In this document: piece after piece, positions 19,101 through 26,326 of the stretch | How the letters are laid out: each line of letters starts with the position of its first letter | Position numbering within the stretch: position 1 is the first letter of the stretch | DNA from: Flammeovirgaceae bacterium | Lineage (GTDB): Bacteria > Bacteroidota > Bacteroidia > Cytophagales > Cyclobacteriaceae | NCBI GenBank assembly: GCA_003229495.1 | Contig: QIEB01000580.1 | Span: forward strand, 1 to 36,367 | Reading direction: 5' to 3' | DNA: 36,367 nt | Translations under genes and position numbers: made by a program | The notes under the pieces: model-generated | Databases searched by the model: none | The model's input: the letters and a program-made list of their open reading frames with translations, nothing else | What the model was told of the DNA's origin: nothing

Positions 19101-20138
19101 TCTTTTCTGACATACCAGAAGCACCCTTTTACCTCTGGATGCATAGTCTGCCATTACATTGGATATTAATTGGGATTTACCGGTACCGGGTGGCCCTTGT
19201 ATTACCAAGGATTTTCCAGATTTTATAGCCGTTAACGCATTCTCTTGAAAAGCATCTAATTTAAACGGAGTTACCGTTCGTTCCTCCTTTAAAGAGGATA
19301 AAAAACTAAATTCATGGGTGGCACCATCAAAATGCTGGCCACTGAAAAAAGAGCTAAGATCCAAAATGGATTTGTCTTCAAGAAGAGTCAAATAGTCCGG
19401 GACCAAATATGATCCTGCCTGTGGAAATAACCCCAATATTGCCTCAGGCTGCAAGGTAATAGTTCCTTGCTTAAAGTGTTCTTTATACTCAGCCTTGTTG
19501 AATGCCCTGAATGGCAACAGATTATCTGTGAAATTCTGTTGATTAAAATTTAATTCGATTCCACTATTTTTAAACAATTCATAGAGTGCCACCCGAAAGG
19601 ACCTACTTTCCGAAGGAAACTCCTCAAAATTGAAATCCATGAGCTGCTCATCAACCGTAACTTTATTGAAATAGGCATAAGCCAATAGAAAACTCCGGTT
19701 CAAATAACAATACTCATCTGTTCTGGCTTTTAGAATCCACCCGTTTTCCTCTATGTGCAGGGACACCGGGAAAAACAACAAGGGTGCACGCACCGGGGTG
19801 CCATCGGAAAAAGACCCACAAGCAAAAGGCCATGCCATGAAAAGATCCTTGGCACCCCGTTCTTCCAACACAAACCGGTCAAAACGTGCTAATTTTCGCA
19901 GTTTTTGACTTACCATATTGTTGGTTTCATCCCGGCTGTCCAGTACCCGGCAAAGGAATACTTCTTTCTTTCTTTTGATAAGTTGTTCTACAATCGAAAA
20001 AGCGGGTTTTCTATTGAGAAAATCAAGTTCATTTATATCTACAAACCGACTGGCGGCTAATCTTAGTAACAATAACGATTTATTCCTGGACGTCAGGTTG
20101 GTCAGGCGGCGCAGATACGAATTGAGGATTCTATGCAT
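16125..20138 (-). CDS. DUF4011-type superfamily 1 helicase with nuclease-like C-terminus
   Basis: A 1337-residue protein. The N-terminal 280 residues resemble DUF4011 (LNSYLRRLTNLTSRNKSLLL, then DLFMAWPFACGSF). Helicase motifs are complete: Walker A GPPGTGKS at 315-322, DEAS at 950-953, motif III TGDSKQLTPND, motif V-like NVQGDEKDIIIFS near 1133-1145 and motif VI NVAITRAREK near 1173-1182. A long helical insertion (about 380-880) separates the two halves. The last 110 residues resemble the Vsr/MTES_1575 nuclease fold: FADLVLRR, DDLYHQSISAKD, KGWRFYEVFSRQYW; the acid expected before the D of that core appears to be Leu. Substrate is probably DNA or RNA; related architectures occur in phage-defence loci (from memory). 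The start is ATG 39 bases after the HhH gene. Confidence 0.82.
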   Translation of the reverse strand: MHRILNSYLRRLTNLTSRNKSLLLLRLAASRFVDINELDFLNRKPAFSIVEQLIKRKKEVFLCRVLDSRDETNNMVSQKLRKLARFDRFVLEERGAKDLFMAWPFACGSFSDGTPVRAPLLFFPVSLHIEENGWILKARTDEYCYLNRSFLLAYAYFNKVTVDEQLMDFNFEEFPSESRSFRVALYELFKNSGIELNFNQQNFTDNLLPFRAFNKAEYKEHFKQGTITLQPEAILGLFPQAGSYLVPDYLTLLEDKSILDLSSFFSGQHFDGATHEFSFLSSLKEERTVTPFKLDAFQENALTAIKSGKSLVIQGPPGTGKSQLISNVMADYASRGKRVLLVCQKRAALDVVSERLQEVGMGKFIALVHDFKNDRKELYAQILEQIENLDDYKRLNSSLDAIQLERQFLQVSRRTDQITEEFEEFKQALFDQQECGISVKELYLTSELDGPSINLKQEYKHFPMIEAEAFKRKLNVYNNYWQQLNQPDFLWKDRRSFHSFTIKDLKSISNLIDEIKKYADDTVQKASIILNTTVSFETLEEIINSREDILKFVSLTKDPTVYRFFNHQVDYKDIHKHHLGLANIERVVLNCYKKEGPEVSIPTSELGSFQEIIQQRIESRKNIFKWLNWNLFSKEKMQYQRVLKANGLLKNPDGFSMLLEKMDNRLNLEHNLSKLKAYSWLKEIPTTYHQVDFQAWFYYQKKAIEAQKIFVSQRNFNEYFNVSKLSYEDLKKLLEELLTILTELPEKKKVWIRYLLPKQIAFILGDLKLKKELQGSLNKEFENLCEFDKLEQSFTATEKSAIAKLYELCSEKEGIDVVVLFDNSLKLAWIEHIEVKYPLLRMVSSLKLKQLEEEYRNQVKMKFEISQEILLLKLREYVYKDVKYNRLNNMISYRDLRHQVSKKRRIWPIRKLLSHFSDELFTLVPCWLASPESVSAITPMKVLFDLVIFDEASQCFAEKGIPSIYRARQVVVTGDSKQLTPNDLYTIRWQEEDPEDIDLEIDSLLDLASKHLPQIPLQGHYRSKSLDLIAFSNQHFYQGKLRMLPDYQVIKEGAPAIQYIKINGLWERSINQNEAMEVVMLVDKICKETPDKTIGIVTFNIQQQQYIMECLEDRAIQSAQPLPSTLIIKNIENVQGDEKDIIIFSIGYAHDIKGKLSMNFGSLNAVGGENRLNVAITRAREKVYVISSIMPKDLKVGESKNEGPKLLKKYLSYAWEISEGIPQQMVSEDNQFQSSWYLKKKLKAMTFPNNAHSLEESLPFADLVLRRNTQFVGLILTDDDLYHQSISAKDAHVYVPFILKSKGWRFYEVFSRQYWISPDDIKEQLERFVMKEELRDG
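16164..16451 (-). other. Vsr-like nuclease fold segment of the helicase, probably inactive
   Basis: Residues about 1230-1325 of the helicase. The pattern D-(strand)-GLILTDDDLYH-SISAKD-(helix)-KGWRFYEVFSRQYW follows the MTES_1575/Vsr layout, where the core is normally I-E-x-D-G with YH downstream. Aligned on YH, the Glu position holds Leu while the Asp is kept. This alignment was done by eye. Confidence 0.45.
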
Positions 20139-20177
20139 GATTGAATAGAGGTCAAATTCAAAAAAAATAGCGCGAAA

Positions 20178-21068
20178 TCAAAAATCCAAATATGGATAAA
20201 CTCTAAGATAAGTACTATCGTTGATTATATGTATCTTTTTTATTTCTTCTACATTTTGAAATGATCCGTGTTGATCCCGGTAGGTAATTATGGCCTTAGC
20301 CTGATTGAATGAAATGTAGGGGTGTGAGGCAATTTTTTTAAAATCATCAGTATTTAAATTGATCTTGTTAAGGTGAGTGTCAGGTTTAACAAAAAGTTGC
20401 TTGTTGAGGTTCATCTGTACTTCTGGCGACAGACCGTAAACCTCTTTAAGTTGTTCCATCGAGTAATATCCACCCAATAAATTCCTATACTTTACCACAC
20501 GCTTACTCAAGACCGGCCCTATGCCATAGATGCCCTGTAGCCAAACGCTGTCAACCTTATTTAGGTCTTTCCTGGTGGTGTTTTTATAAGTGACTTTTTT
20601 TGAACGTCGCTTTTGTGCTGTTTGTTCATTAGCATCCGGCACCGAATCCATAGGATCAAGGTCAACCCAAGGACTTAGTGCAATCCAAATAGAATCGGTC
20701 ATTCCAAAAATTTTTTTCAGATCCTTCGGTTGGTAAAAACGTCCTCCTGATTCCCGGTACTTGATCATATTAGCAGCTACAAATAGCTCTAGTCCCCATG
20801 AGACCAGACTGTCATATGCAATTGTATTGGGATCGAATGATCGTATGGAGTGGTGCTTTGCGGGAAATGTGTCTTGAAATGCTTTAAGTATCTGGGATAT
20901 GCTATCCAGGAATACAGGATCTTCAAGGTCGAATTTCTGAGCAGAGGGGAATCGTGTAACCCCGAAATGAATCACCATAAGTAGGGCTATTAACACCAGG
21001 TAACCATTTGCCTCTGTTCTGGAAAACCCAAAACTACTCCGGATCCAACATACTATTGTTCTGTACAA
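20178..21068 (-). CDS. Membrane-anchored helix-hairpin-helix (ComEA-like) protein
   Basis: A 296-residue protein with one membrane segment (about residues 22-38) and three helix-hairpin-helix units, at about 85-135, 168-225 and 233-292. The central one has the classic LNKVDSVWLQGIYGIGPVLSKRVV pattern; the third, LNKINLNTDDFKKIASHPYI, matches the ComEA style. Such domains bind the DNA backbone without sequence specificity, and the ComEA family takes up DNA during transformation. The single N-terminal anchor places the domains outside the inner membrane, as in ComEA, but no ComEC or pilus gene is nearby. The start codon is TTG at 21066-21068, because no ATG precedes the membrane segment. The helicase follows 39 bases downstream on the same strand. 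Confidence 0.82.
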   Translation of the reverse strand: MYRTIVCWIRSSFGFSRTEANGYLVLIALLMVIHFGVTRFPSAQKFDLEDPVFLDSISQILKAFQDTFPAKHHSIRSFDPNTIAYDSLVSWGLELFVAANMIKYRESGGRFYQPKDLKKIFGMTDSIWIALSPWVDLDPMDSVPDANEQTAQKRRSKKVTYKNTTRKDLNKVDSVWLQGIYGIGPVLSKRVVKYRNLLGGYYSMEQLKEVYGLSPEVQMNLNKQLFVKPDTHLNKINLNTDDFKKIASHPYISFNQAKAIITYRDQHGSFQNVEEIKKIHIINDSTYLRVYPYLDF

Positions 21069-21235
21069 ATCGAGATTTTTACCCTGGATAATAGTTTATG
21101 ACAGGTTCAAATTGGAATATTATGAACTTTTTAAGCATGAACTGAAGTTATGACGTAGAACGATCATAAATAACCTGGAAAAAGTTTAATTTGTAGCATT
21201 TCGTATTAACTTGCTCCTTTAGTCTCGAAGTATTC

Positions 21236-22522
21236 ATGCACAATCATTTCAAAGTCATTAGTATTTCCCATAAAACTGCTGCTGTGGAAGTAAGGGAACG
21301 TATGGCCTTAAACTCGGAGGAAACTATTCAGGTCTTGGAACGTGTTCGAGATATTTTTGCCCTTCGAGATGTTATGGTTTTGTCAACATGCAATCGAAGC
21401 GAAATTTATTACGGATCAGATAAAGACCTTAGTGAAGAACTGATTAAGATCCTGGCTTTACAAAATAACCTTGAAGACGTTGAATACTTTAAAAGTTATT
21501 TTGAGAATATCACAGATCATCTCCAAGCCGTAGAACATTTGTTCAGAGTGGCTACAGGCCTCGAGTCTCAAATCGTTGGGGACATGCAGATAACAAATCA
21601 GGTGAAAACGGCCTATCAACTATCTGCTGATGCTGACATGGCAGGACCTTTCCTGCATCGTCTACTGCACACAGCTTTTTATATCAATAAGAAGGTAGTA
21701 CAGGAAACCGCATTTAGGGATGGAGCTGCTTCCATCAGTTATGCTGCACTTGAATTAATTGCCGAGCTTACAGTTAATCTGGAGGCCCCCAGGGTAATGA
21801 TCATTGGGTTAGGAAACGTGGGTACTGATTTGTGCTTGAACATTTCAGATCATAAGAACTTTCAGAATTACCAGGTGCTTCTGGCAAACCGTACAGGGGA
21901 CAAAGCTGATAAACTAGCCAAAACATGCGGTTTCAAGTCAATTCCTTTCGATTCTGTAAAAGACCACTTTTCAGAGATTGATTTGGTAGTTACGGCAGTT
22001 AATAATCACAATTTATTAATTGACAGGGAGCTTATATCAAAATTTCCCGTCGGTAATTTCAAGTACTTTGTTGATTTAAGTGTACCTCGTAGTGTAGAAA
22101 CTGGGATCGAGGAGATCAATGGAGTACTTCTTTACAACATCGACGATATTCAGTCACGTGCTGATGAAGCCTTAAAACGGCGCATGTCATCTATTCCGAA
22201 AGTAGAAGCCCTTTTGGCAGAGGCTATTGCTGACTTTGATGATTGGAGCAAGGACATAAGCGTAAATCCTACTATCAATAAGTTGAAGAATGCATTAGAG
22301 CAGATCAGGAAAGAGGAAATCGCCAGGTATTTGAAGGATGCTTCGAACGATGAATCCGATATGTTGGAAAAATTGACTAAGAGTATCATGCAAAAGGTGA
22401 TCAAGCTGCCAGTGCTTCAGTTGAAGGCAGCCTGTAGAAGGGGTGATGCTGAAACTTTGATTGATGTTCTAAACGACCTTTTTAACCTTGAAAAAGATAC
22501 TATATCAGGGGAAAAGAAATAA
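21236..22522 (+). CDS. hemA: Glutamyl-tRNA reductase
   Basis: A 428-residue enzyme that reduces glutamyl-tRNA(Glu) to glutamate-1-semialdehyde with NADPH, the first step of the C5 haem pathway. The N-terminal catalytic domain has the nucleophilic Cys52 in VLSTCNRSEIYYG. The substrate region includes LFRVATGLESQIVGD. The nucleotide-binding site is MIIGLGNVGTDLC, and the C-terminal dimerisation helix is present. The length is normal. It has its own upstream region of 167 bases shared with the HhH gene; the closest -7-like element there is the imperfect TTAATTTG. No hemB or hemC is adjacent. Confidence 0.96.
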   Translation: MHNHFKVISISHKTAAVEVRERMALNSEETIQVLERVRDIFALRDVMVLSTCNRSEIYYGSDKDLSEELIKILALQNNLEDVEYFKSYFENITDHLQAVEHLFRVATGLESQIVGDMQITNQVKTAYQLSADADMAGPFLHRLLHTAFYINKKVVQETAFRDGAASISYAALELIAELTVNLEAPRVMIIGLGNVGTDLCLNISDHKNFQNYQVLLANRTGDKADKLAKTCGFKSIPFDSVKDHFSEIDLVVTAVNNHNLLIDRELISKFPVGNFKYFVDLSVPRSVETGIEEINGVLLYNIDDIQSRADEALKRRMSSIPKVEALLAEAIADFDDWSKDISVNPTINKLKNALEQIRKEEIARYLKDASNDESDMLEKLTKSIMQKVIKLPVLQLKAACRRGDAETLIDVLNDLFNLEKDTISGEKK

Positions 22523-22596
22523 TGCCAGCTTTCTAAGACCTGTAAGTTTTTGCCTTAAAATCAAACCTATCCACTTGGCTATCTCCTCACTTATCC

Positions 22597-22615
22597 ATTA
22601 ATTGCGTGAATTAAT
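22597..22615. promoter_or_regulatory. Hyphenated palindrome upstream of the WG-repeat gene
   Basis: ATTAATT-GCGTG-AATTAAT is a perfect 7-base inverted repeat around a 5-base centre, ending 17 bases before the GTG start. It could be an operator or a hairpin in the leader. Being AT-rich, a chance origin is possible. Confidence 0.4.
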
Positions 22616-22632
22616 ATATAATTAAGACCTGA

Positions 22633-24789
22633 GTGGAAAGTATTCTTCCTAGATTAATCATCCGTAAACTACAGCCTTTGCTTTGGGTGGTCTTTTTGAT
22701 TTCCCTGTCTTTAACCCAAAGCAAATTATCCGCAAATATCATTGAGGAAGATTATGTTATTTTCCAGGTTAACAATAAAAAAGGTCTGCGTGACTCAAAA
22801 GACAAAGTTGTTATTCCTGCAGAATATGACGATCTGGGCTGGTCTATTGGTGAATTTCATCCGCTCAATGATGTGCTTGGATATAAACAAGATGAATTGT
22901 GGGGCTTGATAACCCTGAAAAACAAGAAAATAACCACCCCCAGCTACTTCAACCTATATCCCCTTAACAGGCAACTGATTGTGGCATCCAAATTTGATGT
23001 AATCCTTCAGCAAGAGCGCTACGGGATTATAGACCTGAACGGGATTGTAGTGTTAAACTTTGAATACAGGCTGCTAAACATATTCAACAACCTAATTGTT
23101 GCTTCTAAAAAGGTGAATTCCGAATGGAAATACGGAATGATTGACATCTCCTTTCAGGAGGTCCTTCCGTATAAATACTCCTTGATTAAACCCCTGAACA
23201 ATCAATATGCGATAATCAAGGATCAGGAACTGACCGGACTGGTGAATGCCAACGGCCAGGTACTTGTTCATCCCAAATATCATGTAGTTGAACTAAAAGG
23301 CAAAGAATTTCGTGGTAAAGTGCTTGATACCTACGAAATTAAAAACGTCCAAAACCAACTTGTGGCCTCTCTTCAGTTGAAAAACCTAAAAAAAGCAGAC
23401 CAAGGGGTTTTGGTGGGGTTGGGTTTGGAAAATAGTCAACTGATAAACGCCCAGGGGCAATTAGTGAAATCTTTTCCTCAAACTCATGTATTTGAATTCA
23501 GTAATGGTAAGGCGGTAATTAAGCGTGATGGCCGCATTGGGGTGATCAACGCTGCAGGAGAGGTACTGATTCCCACCACCAACAAATCTGTTTGGATCAA
23601 GGACTATTTCCTGGGTGTAGAATTTCAAGAAAACAAATGGACCCTGCTTAATTCTGAGTTGCAAAAGGTTACCGGCAGGGAATACCAGGAGATAAGACCT
23701 GCAACTGAAGGACTGTTTCCCATTAAAAGACAAAACAGCTGGGGTTTTATTGATAACAATGGCACTGAGGTAATACCACCTCAATATCAGGAAGTAGCTG
23801 ACTTTAAAGAGGATGTGGCCTATGCAAATTACCTGGGAAGCTGGGGATTGATTGATAAATCTGGAAACTGGCTGATAAAACCTCGTTTTGTCAAACTCGA
23901 AAAAATAACTAAGAACACTTACCTCTTTAAAACCAACACACATTACGGATTAGTAAATACCAGTCAGGAGGAAATCTATCATACACTTAACCAACTTCAA
24001 GCTACAGAAACCGGGGTTATTGAACAGAACAAAGACCACCAATATGGTTTAATCTCATTGGAAGGGGAGCAAATGCTTTCTTTACAATACCAAAAGATCA
24101 GCGTTTTCAAGGAAGACCCCAAATACTATCAATTTGAGGACGAAAACGGAAAAGGTATTTTTGACATCTCCCGGCGCATTTTTGTCCGGGACACTGGAAT
24201 CCAGGAGATGAGAACTCTGGACCAGGGATATATTGGAGTCCGAATCAATGATCAATATGGATTCATTGATGTGAACGGAAAGCTTCGAATCGCCAATCGA
24301 TATGAGGACGTTGGCGTATTCAGCGAAGATATGTCACCGGTGAAGTTAAAGGGCAAATGGGGGTATGTAGACCGATTGGAACGATTGAAAGTGCAGCCTT
24401 TGTATGAGACTGCAGATCACTTTATTAATGATCTTGCAATTGTTTCTCAAAACCAAAGGTTTGGGTTAATCAATAAAGCCGGTGAGGTGATTCTTGCTTT
24501 GGAATACGATCGATTGGAACGATTTCAGGAAGGCAAATTCTTTTGCTATCAGGGCCAAAGAGTTGGATTAGTTAACGAAAATGGCAAAGTACTGCTATAT
24601 CCCGGATATAGTAGTTTGCAAATCCTTGAAAACGGCCTTTTTAAAGCATCGAAAAATGGCAAGCAAGGGCTTATCAGCAAACAGGGAAAGATATTAATAC
24701 CAACAGTGTATGATGAACTAATTTATGATCAGTTCAATGATCTTTACCTTTTAAACAGGAAGTATCCCTGGGACATTATCAAGCTTTAA
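22633..24789 (+). CDS. Exported WG-repeat protein
   Basis: A 718-residue protein made almost wholly of WG repeats of about 35-40 residues, each with the pattern (W/Y)G(L/F/I)(I/V)(D/N)xxG followed by xxxVIxPxxY. I count about 18, for example NSWGFIDNNGTEVIPPQYQE, GSWGLIDKSGNWLIKPRF and KGKWGYVDRLERLKVQPLY. An N-terminal hydrophobic segment (LLWVVFLISLSLTQSKLSA) suggests export. WG proteins are thought to form beta-propeller-like or solenoid binding scaffolds; no enzyme motif is present. The start is GTG at 22633, since the codon before it is TGA and no ATG precedes the signal peptide. The 3' end lies 8 bases from the floA stop. Confidence 0.85.
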   Translation: MESILPRLIIRKLQPLLWVVFLISLSLTQSKLSANIIEEDYVIFQVNNKKGLRDSKDKVVIPAEYDDLGWSIGEFHPLNDVLGYKQDELWGLITLKNKKITTPSYFNLYPLNRQLIVASKFDVILQQERYGIIDLNGIVVLNFEYRLLNIFNNLIVASKKVNSEWKYGMIDISFQEVLPYKYSLIKPLNNQYAIIKDQELTGLVNANGQVLVHPKYHVVELKGKEFRGKVLDTYEIKNVQNQLVASLQLKNLKKADQGVLVGLGLENSQLINAQGQLVKSFPQTHVFEFSNGKAVIKRDGRIGVINAAGEVLIPTTNKSVWIKDYFLGVEFQENKWTLLNSELQKVTGREYQEIRPATEGLFPIKRQNSWGFIDNNGTEVIPPQYQEVADFKEDVAYANYLGSWGLIDKSGNWLIKPRFVKLEKITKNTYLFKTNTHYGLVNTSQEEIYHTLNQLQATETGVIEQNKDHQYGLISLEGEQMLSLQYQKISVFKEDPKYYQFEDENGKGIFDISRRIFVRDTGIQEMRTLDQGYIGVRINDQYGFIDVNGKLRIANRYEDVGVFSEDMSPVKLKGKWGYVDRLERLKVQPLYETADHFINDLAIVSQNQRFGLINKAGEVILALEYDRLERFQEGKFFCYQGQRVGLVNENGKVLLYPGYSSLQILENGLFKASKNGKQGLISKQGKILIPTVYDELIYDQFNDLYLLNRKYPWDIIKL

Positions 24790-24797
24790 CCCCCGGA

Positions 24798-25799
24798 TTA
24801 ATCATCTTTTTCAGGTCCCTTACCACCATCAGAATCATCTGCCTTGGAAATTGAATCTCTCATGCCAGTATCAGCTTCAATGTTCTTCATGCGATAATAA
24901 TCCATTATGCCAAGATTTCCCTTGCGGAAAGCTTCGGCCATAGCCTTAGGCACTTCAGCCTCAGCTTCGATTACCCGGGCGCGCATCTCCTGGCTTAGAG
25001 CCTTCATCTCCTGCTCTTTGGCTACCGCCATGGCCCTGCGCTCTTCAGCTTTTGCCTCAGCAACTTTAAGGTCTGAATTGGCTTGATCTATTTGAATTTT
25101 AGCACCAATATTCGCATCAACTTTGGGAACGTCCACATCCGCAATATCAATAGACAGGATTTCAAACGCAGTACCCGCATCAAGACCACGCTCCAACACC
25201 AATTTAGAGATGTTGTCAGGATTCTCTAACACGTCTGTATATTTTGCCGCAGAACCAATGGAGGTGACAATACCTTCCCCTACCCTGGCAAGTATGGTTT
25301 CTTCACCGGCGCCACCTACTAGTCTGCCGATATTGGCCCTAACGGTTACCCTGGCTTTAGCCAAAAGTTGTATTCCATCTCCGGCCACTGCTGAAACAGA
25401 TGGTGTATTAATTACTTTTGGGTTTACTGATAGCTGCACTGCTTCGAATACATCACGACCTGCAAGATCGATGGCAGTTGCCTGTTTAAATGATAGTGTG
25501 ATATTGGCCTTGTCTGCGGAGATCAAGGCCTTTATAACACTTGGCACATGACCTCCAGCCAGGTAATGGGTTTCCAACTCAGTGGTAGTTACTTGTAAAC
25601 CTGCTTTAATGGCCGTGATCATTTCCCTGATGATCACCCCGGGTGGTACCTTACGGATACGCATAAACATAAGTTCAAGTAACCCCACTTTTACTCCCGA
25701 AAAACGGGCCGTGATCCAAAGGTTTACCGGGATAAAGTACAAGAATATAAATACCAGTACTATCGCCAAAAAGATGCCAATCAAAGAAAAAAGATCCAT
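24798..25799 (-). CDS. floA: Flotillin-like membrane protein FloA
   Basis: A 333-residue SPFH-related protein with one N-terminal membrane segment (about residues 5-28), the FloA-specific segment FMRIRKVPPGVIIREMI and a membrane-associated middle domain. A C-terminal coiled coil rich in Ala/Glu follows (EAKAEERRAMAVAKEQEMKA), then the LGIMDYYRMKNIEADT motif typical of the FloA/YqfA family and an acidic tail. FloA organises membrane microdomains in other bacteria. It follows nfeD by five bases, the usual flotillin-NfeD pairing, so the two probably act as a membrane complex. Confidence 0.94.
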   Translation of the reverse strand: MDLFSLIGIFLAIVLVFIFLYFIPVNLWITARFSGVKVGLLELMFMRIRKVPPGVIIREMITAIKAGLQVTTTELETHYLAGGHVPSVIKALISADKANITLSFKQATAIDLAGRDVFEAVQLSVNPKVINTPSVSAVAGDGIQLLAKARVTVRANIGRLVGGAGEETILARVGEGIVTSIGSAAKYTDVLENPDNISKLVLERGLDAGTAFEILSIDIADVDVPKVDANIGAKIQIDQANSDLKVAEAKAEERRAMAVAKEQEMKALSQEMRARVIEAEAEVPKAMAEAFRKGNLGIMDYYRMKNIEADTGMRDSISKADDSDGGKGPEKDD

Positions 25800-25804
25800 A
25801 CGCT

Positions 25805-26272
25805 CTAAATAGATTTTACAATTATTTTATTATCGGACAAGTTAGCAATTTCTACTGTATTTCCAGCTTCCAGGTAATTGCCGTTAGTTTGTACTTCGTA
25901 TAATTTATCAAGAAATTCGGCAGTTCCCATAGGACGCAAATCGGAAATTGACTTACCCTCCATTCCCACACGAAGTTCTGATTTTTCATTCTCGTTAACC
26001 CTGCTATCTATACTTGATTTTAAGGCAAATTTTTGCCAAGTTCCAGCCCGAAGGCTATAAACCAAGGCCAAAATTGAAAATACCAAAGTGCCAGCCAAAA
26101 TCAAATAACCGGTTTGTCGGCCGAAACTTGTAAAGCTCATAGCAACCCCTCCTATCAATGCCACTAACCCAAGAATGCCCAAGACAGTAACTCCAGGGAC
26201 AAATATTAGCTCGATGATTATAAAAGCGATACCACAAAGTATCAGCAATATTATGGAAATCCAATCAGCCAT
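25805..26272 (-). CDS. Short NfeD-family membrane protein
   Basis: A 155-residue protein with three or four hydrophobic helices in the first 90 residues (ISIILLILCGIAFIIIELIF, VTVLGILGLVALIGGVAMSF, LILAGTLVFSILALVYSL). A C-terminal OB-fold-like domain follows (VGMEGKSISDLRPMGTAEF, then GNTVEIANLSDNKIIVKSI). The serine protease domain of long NfeD proteins is absent, making this the short form (NfeD1b type). It sits between proS and floA on the same strand; coupling to floA supports a role in the flotillin assembly. Confidence 0.9.
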   Translation of the reverse strand: MADWISIILLILCGIAFIIIELIFVPGVTVLGILGLVALIGGVAMSFTSFGRQTGYLILAGTLVFSILALVYSLRAGTWQKFALKSSIDSRVNENEKSELRVGMEGKSISDLRPMGTAEFLDKLYEVQTNGNYLEAGNTVEIANLSDNKIIVKSI

Positions 26273-26326
26273 TTATAAGTACCCAGGTAATTTGCTAAAG
26301 CTACTAAAATCGTTATTGGCAAACAA

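Noticed and set aside
23461..23943. Minus-strand ORF of 160 codons within the WG-repeat gene
   Set aside because: Antisense shadow of a repetitive coding region; no recognisable protein features.
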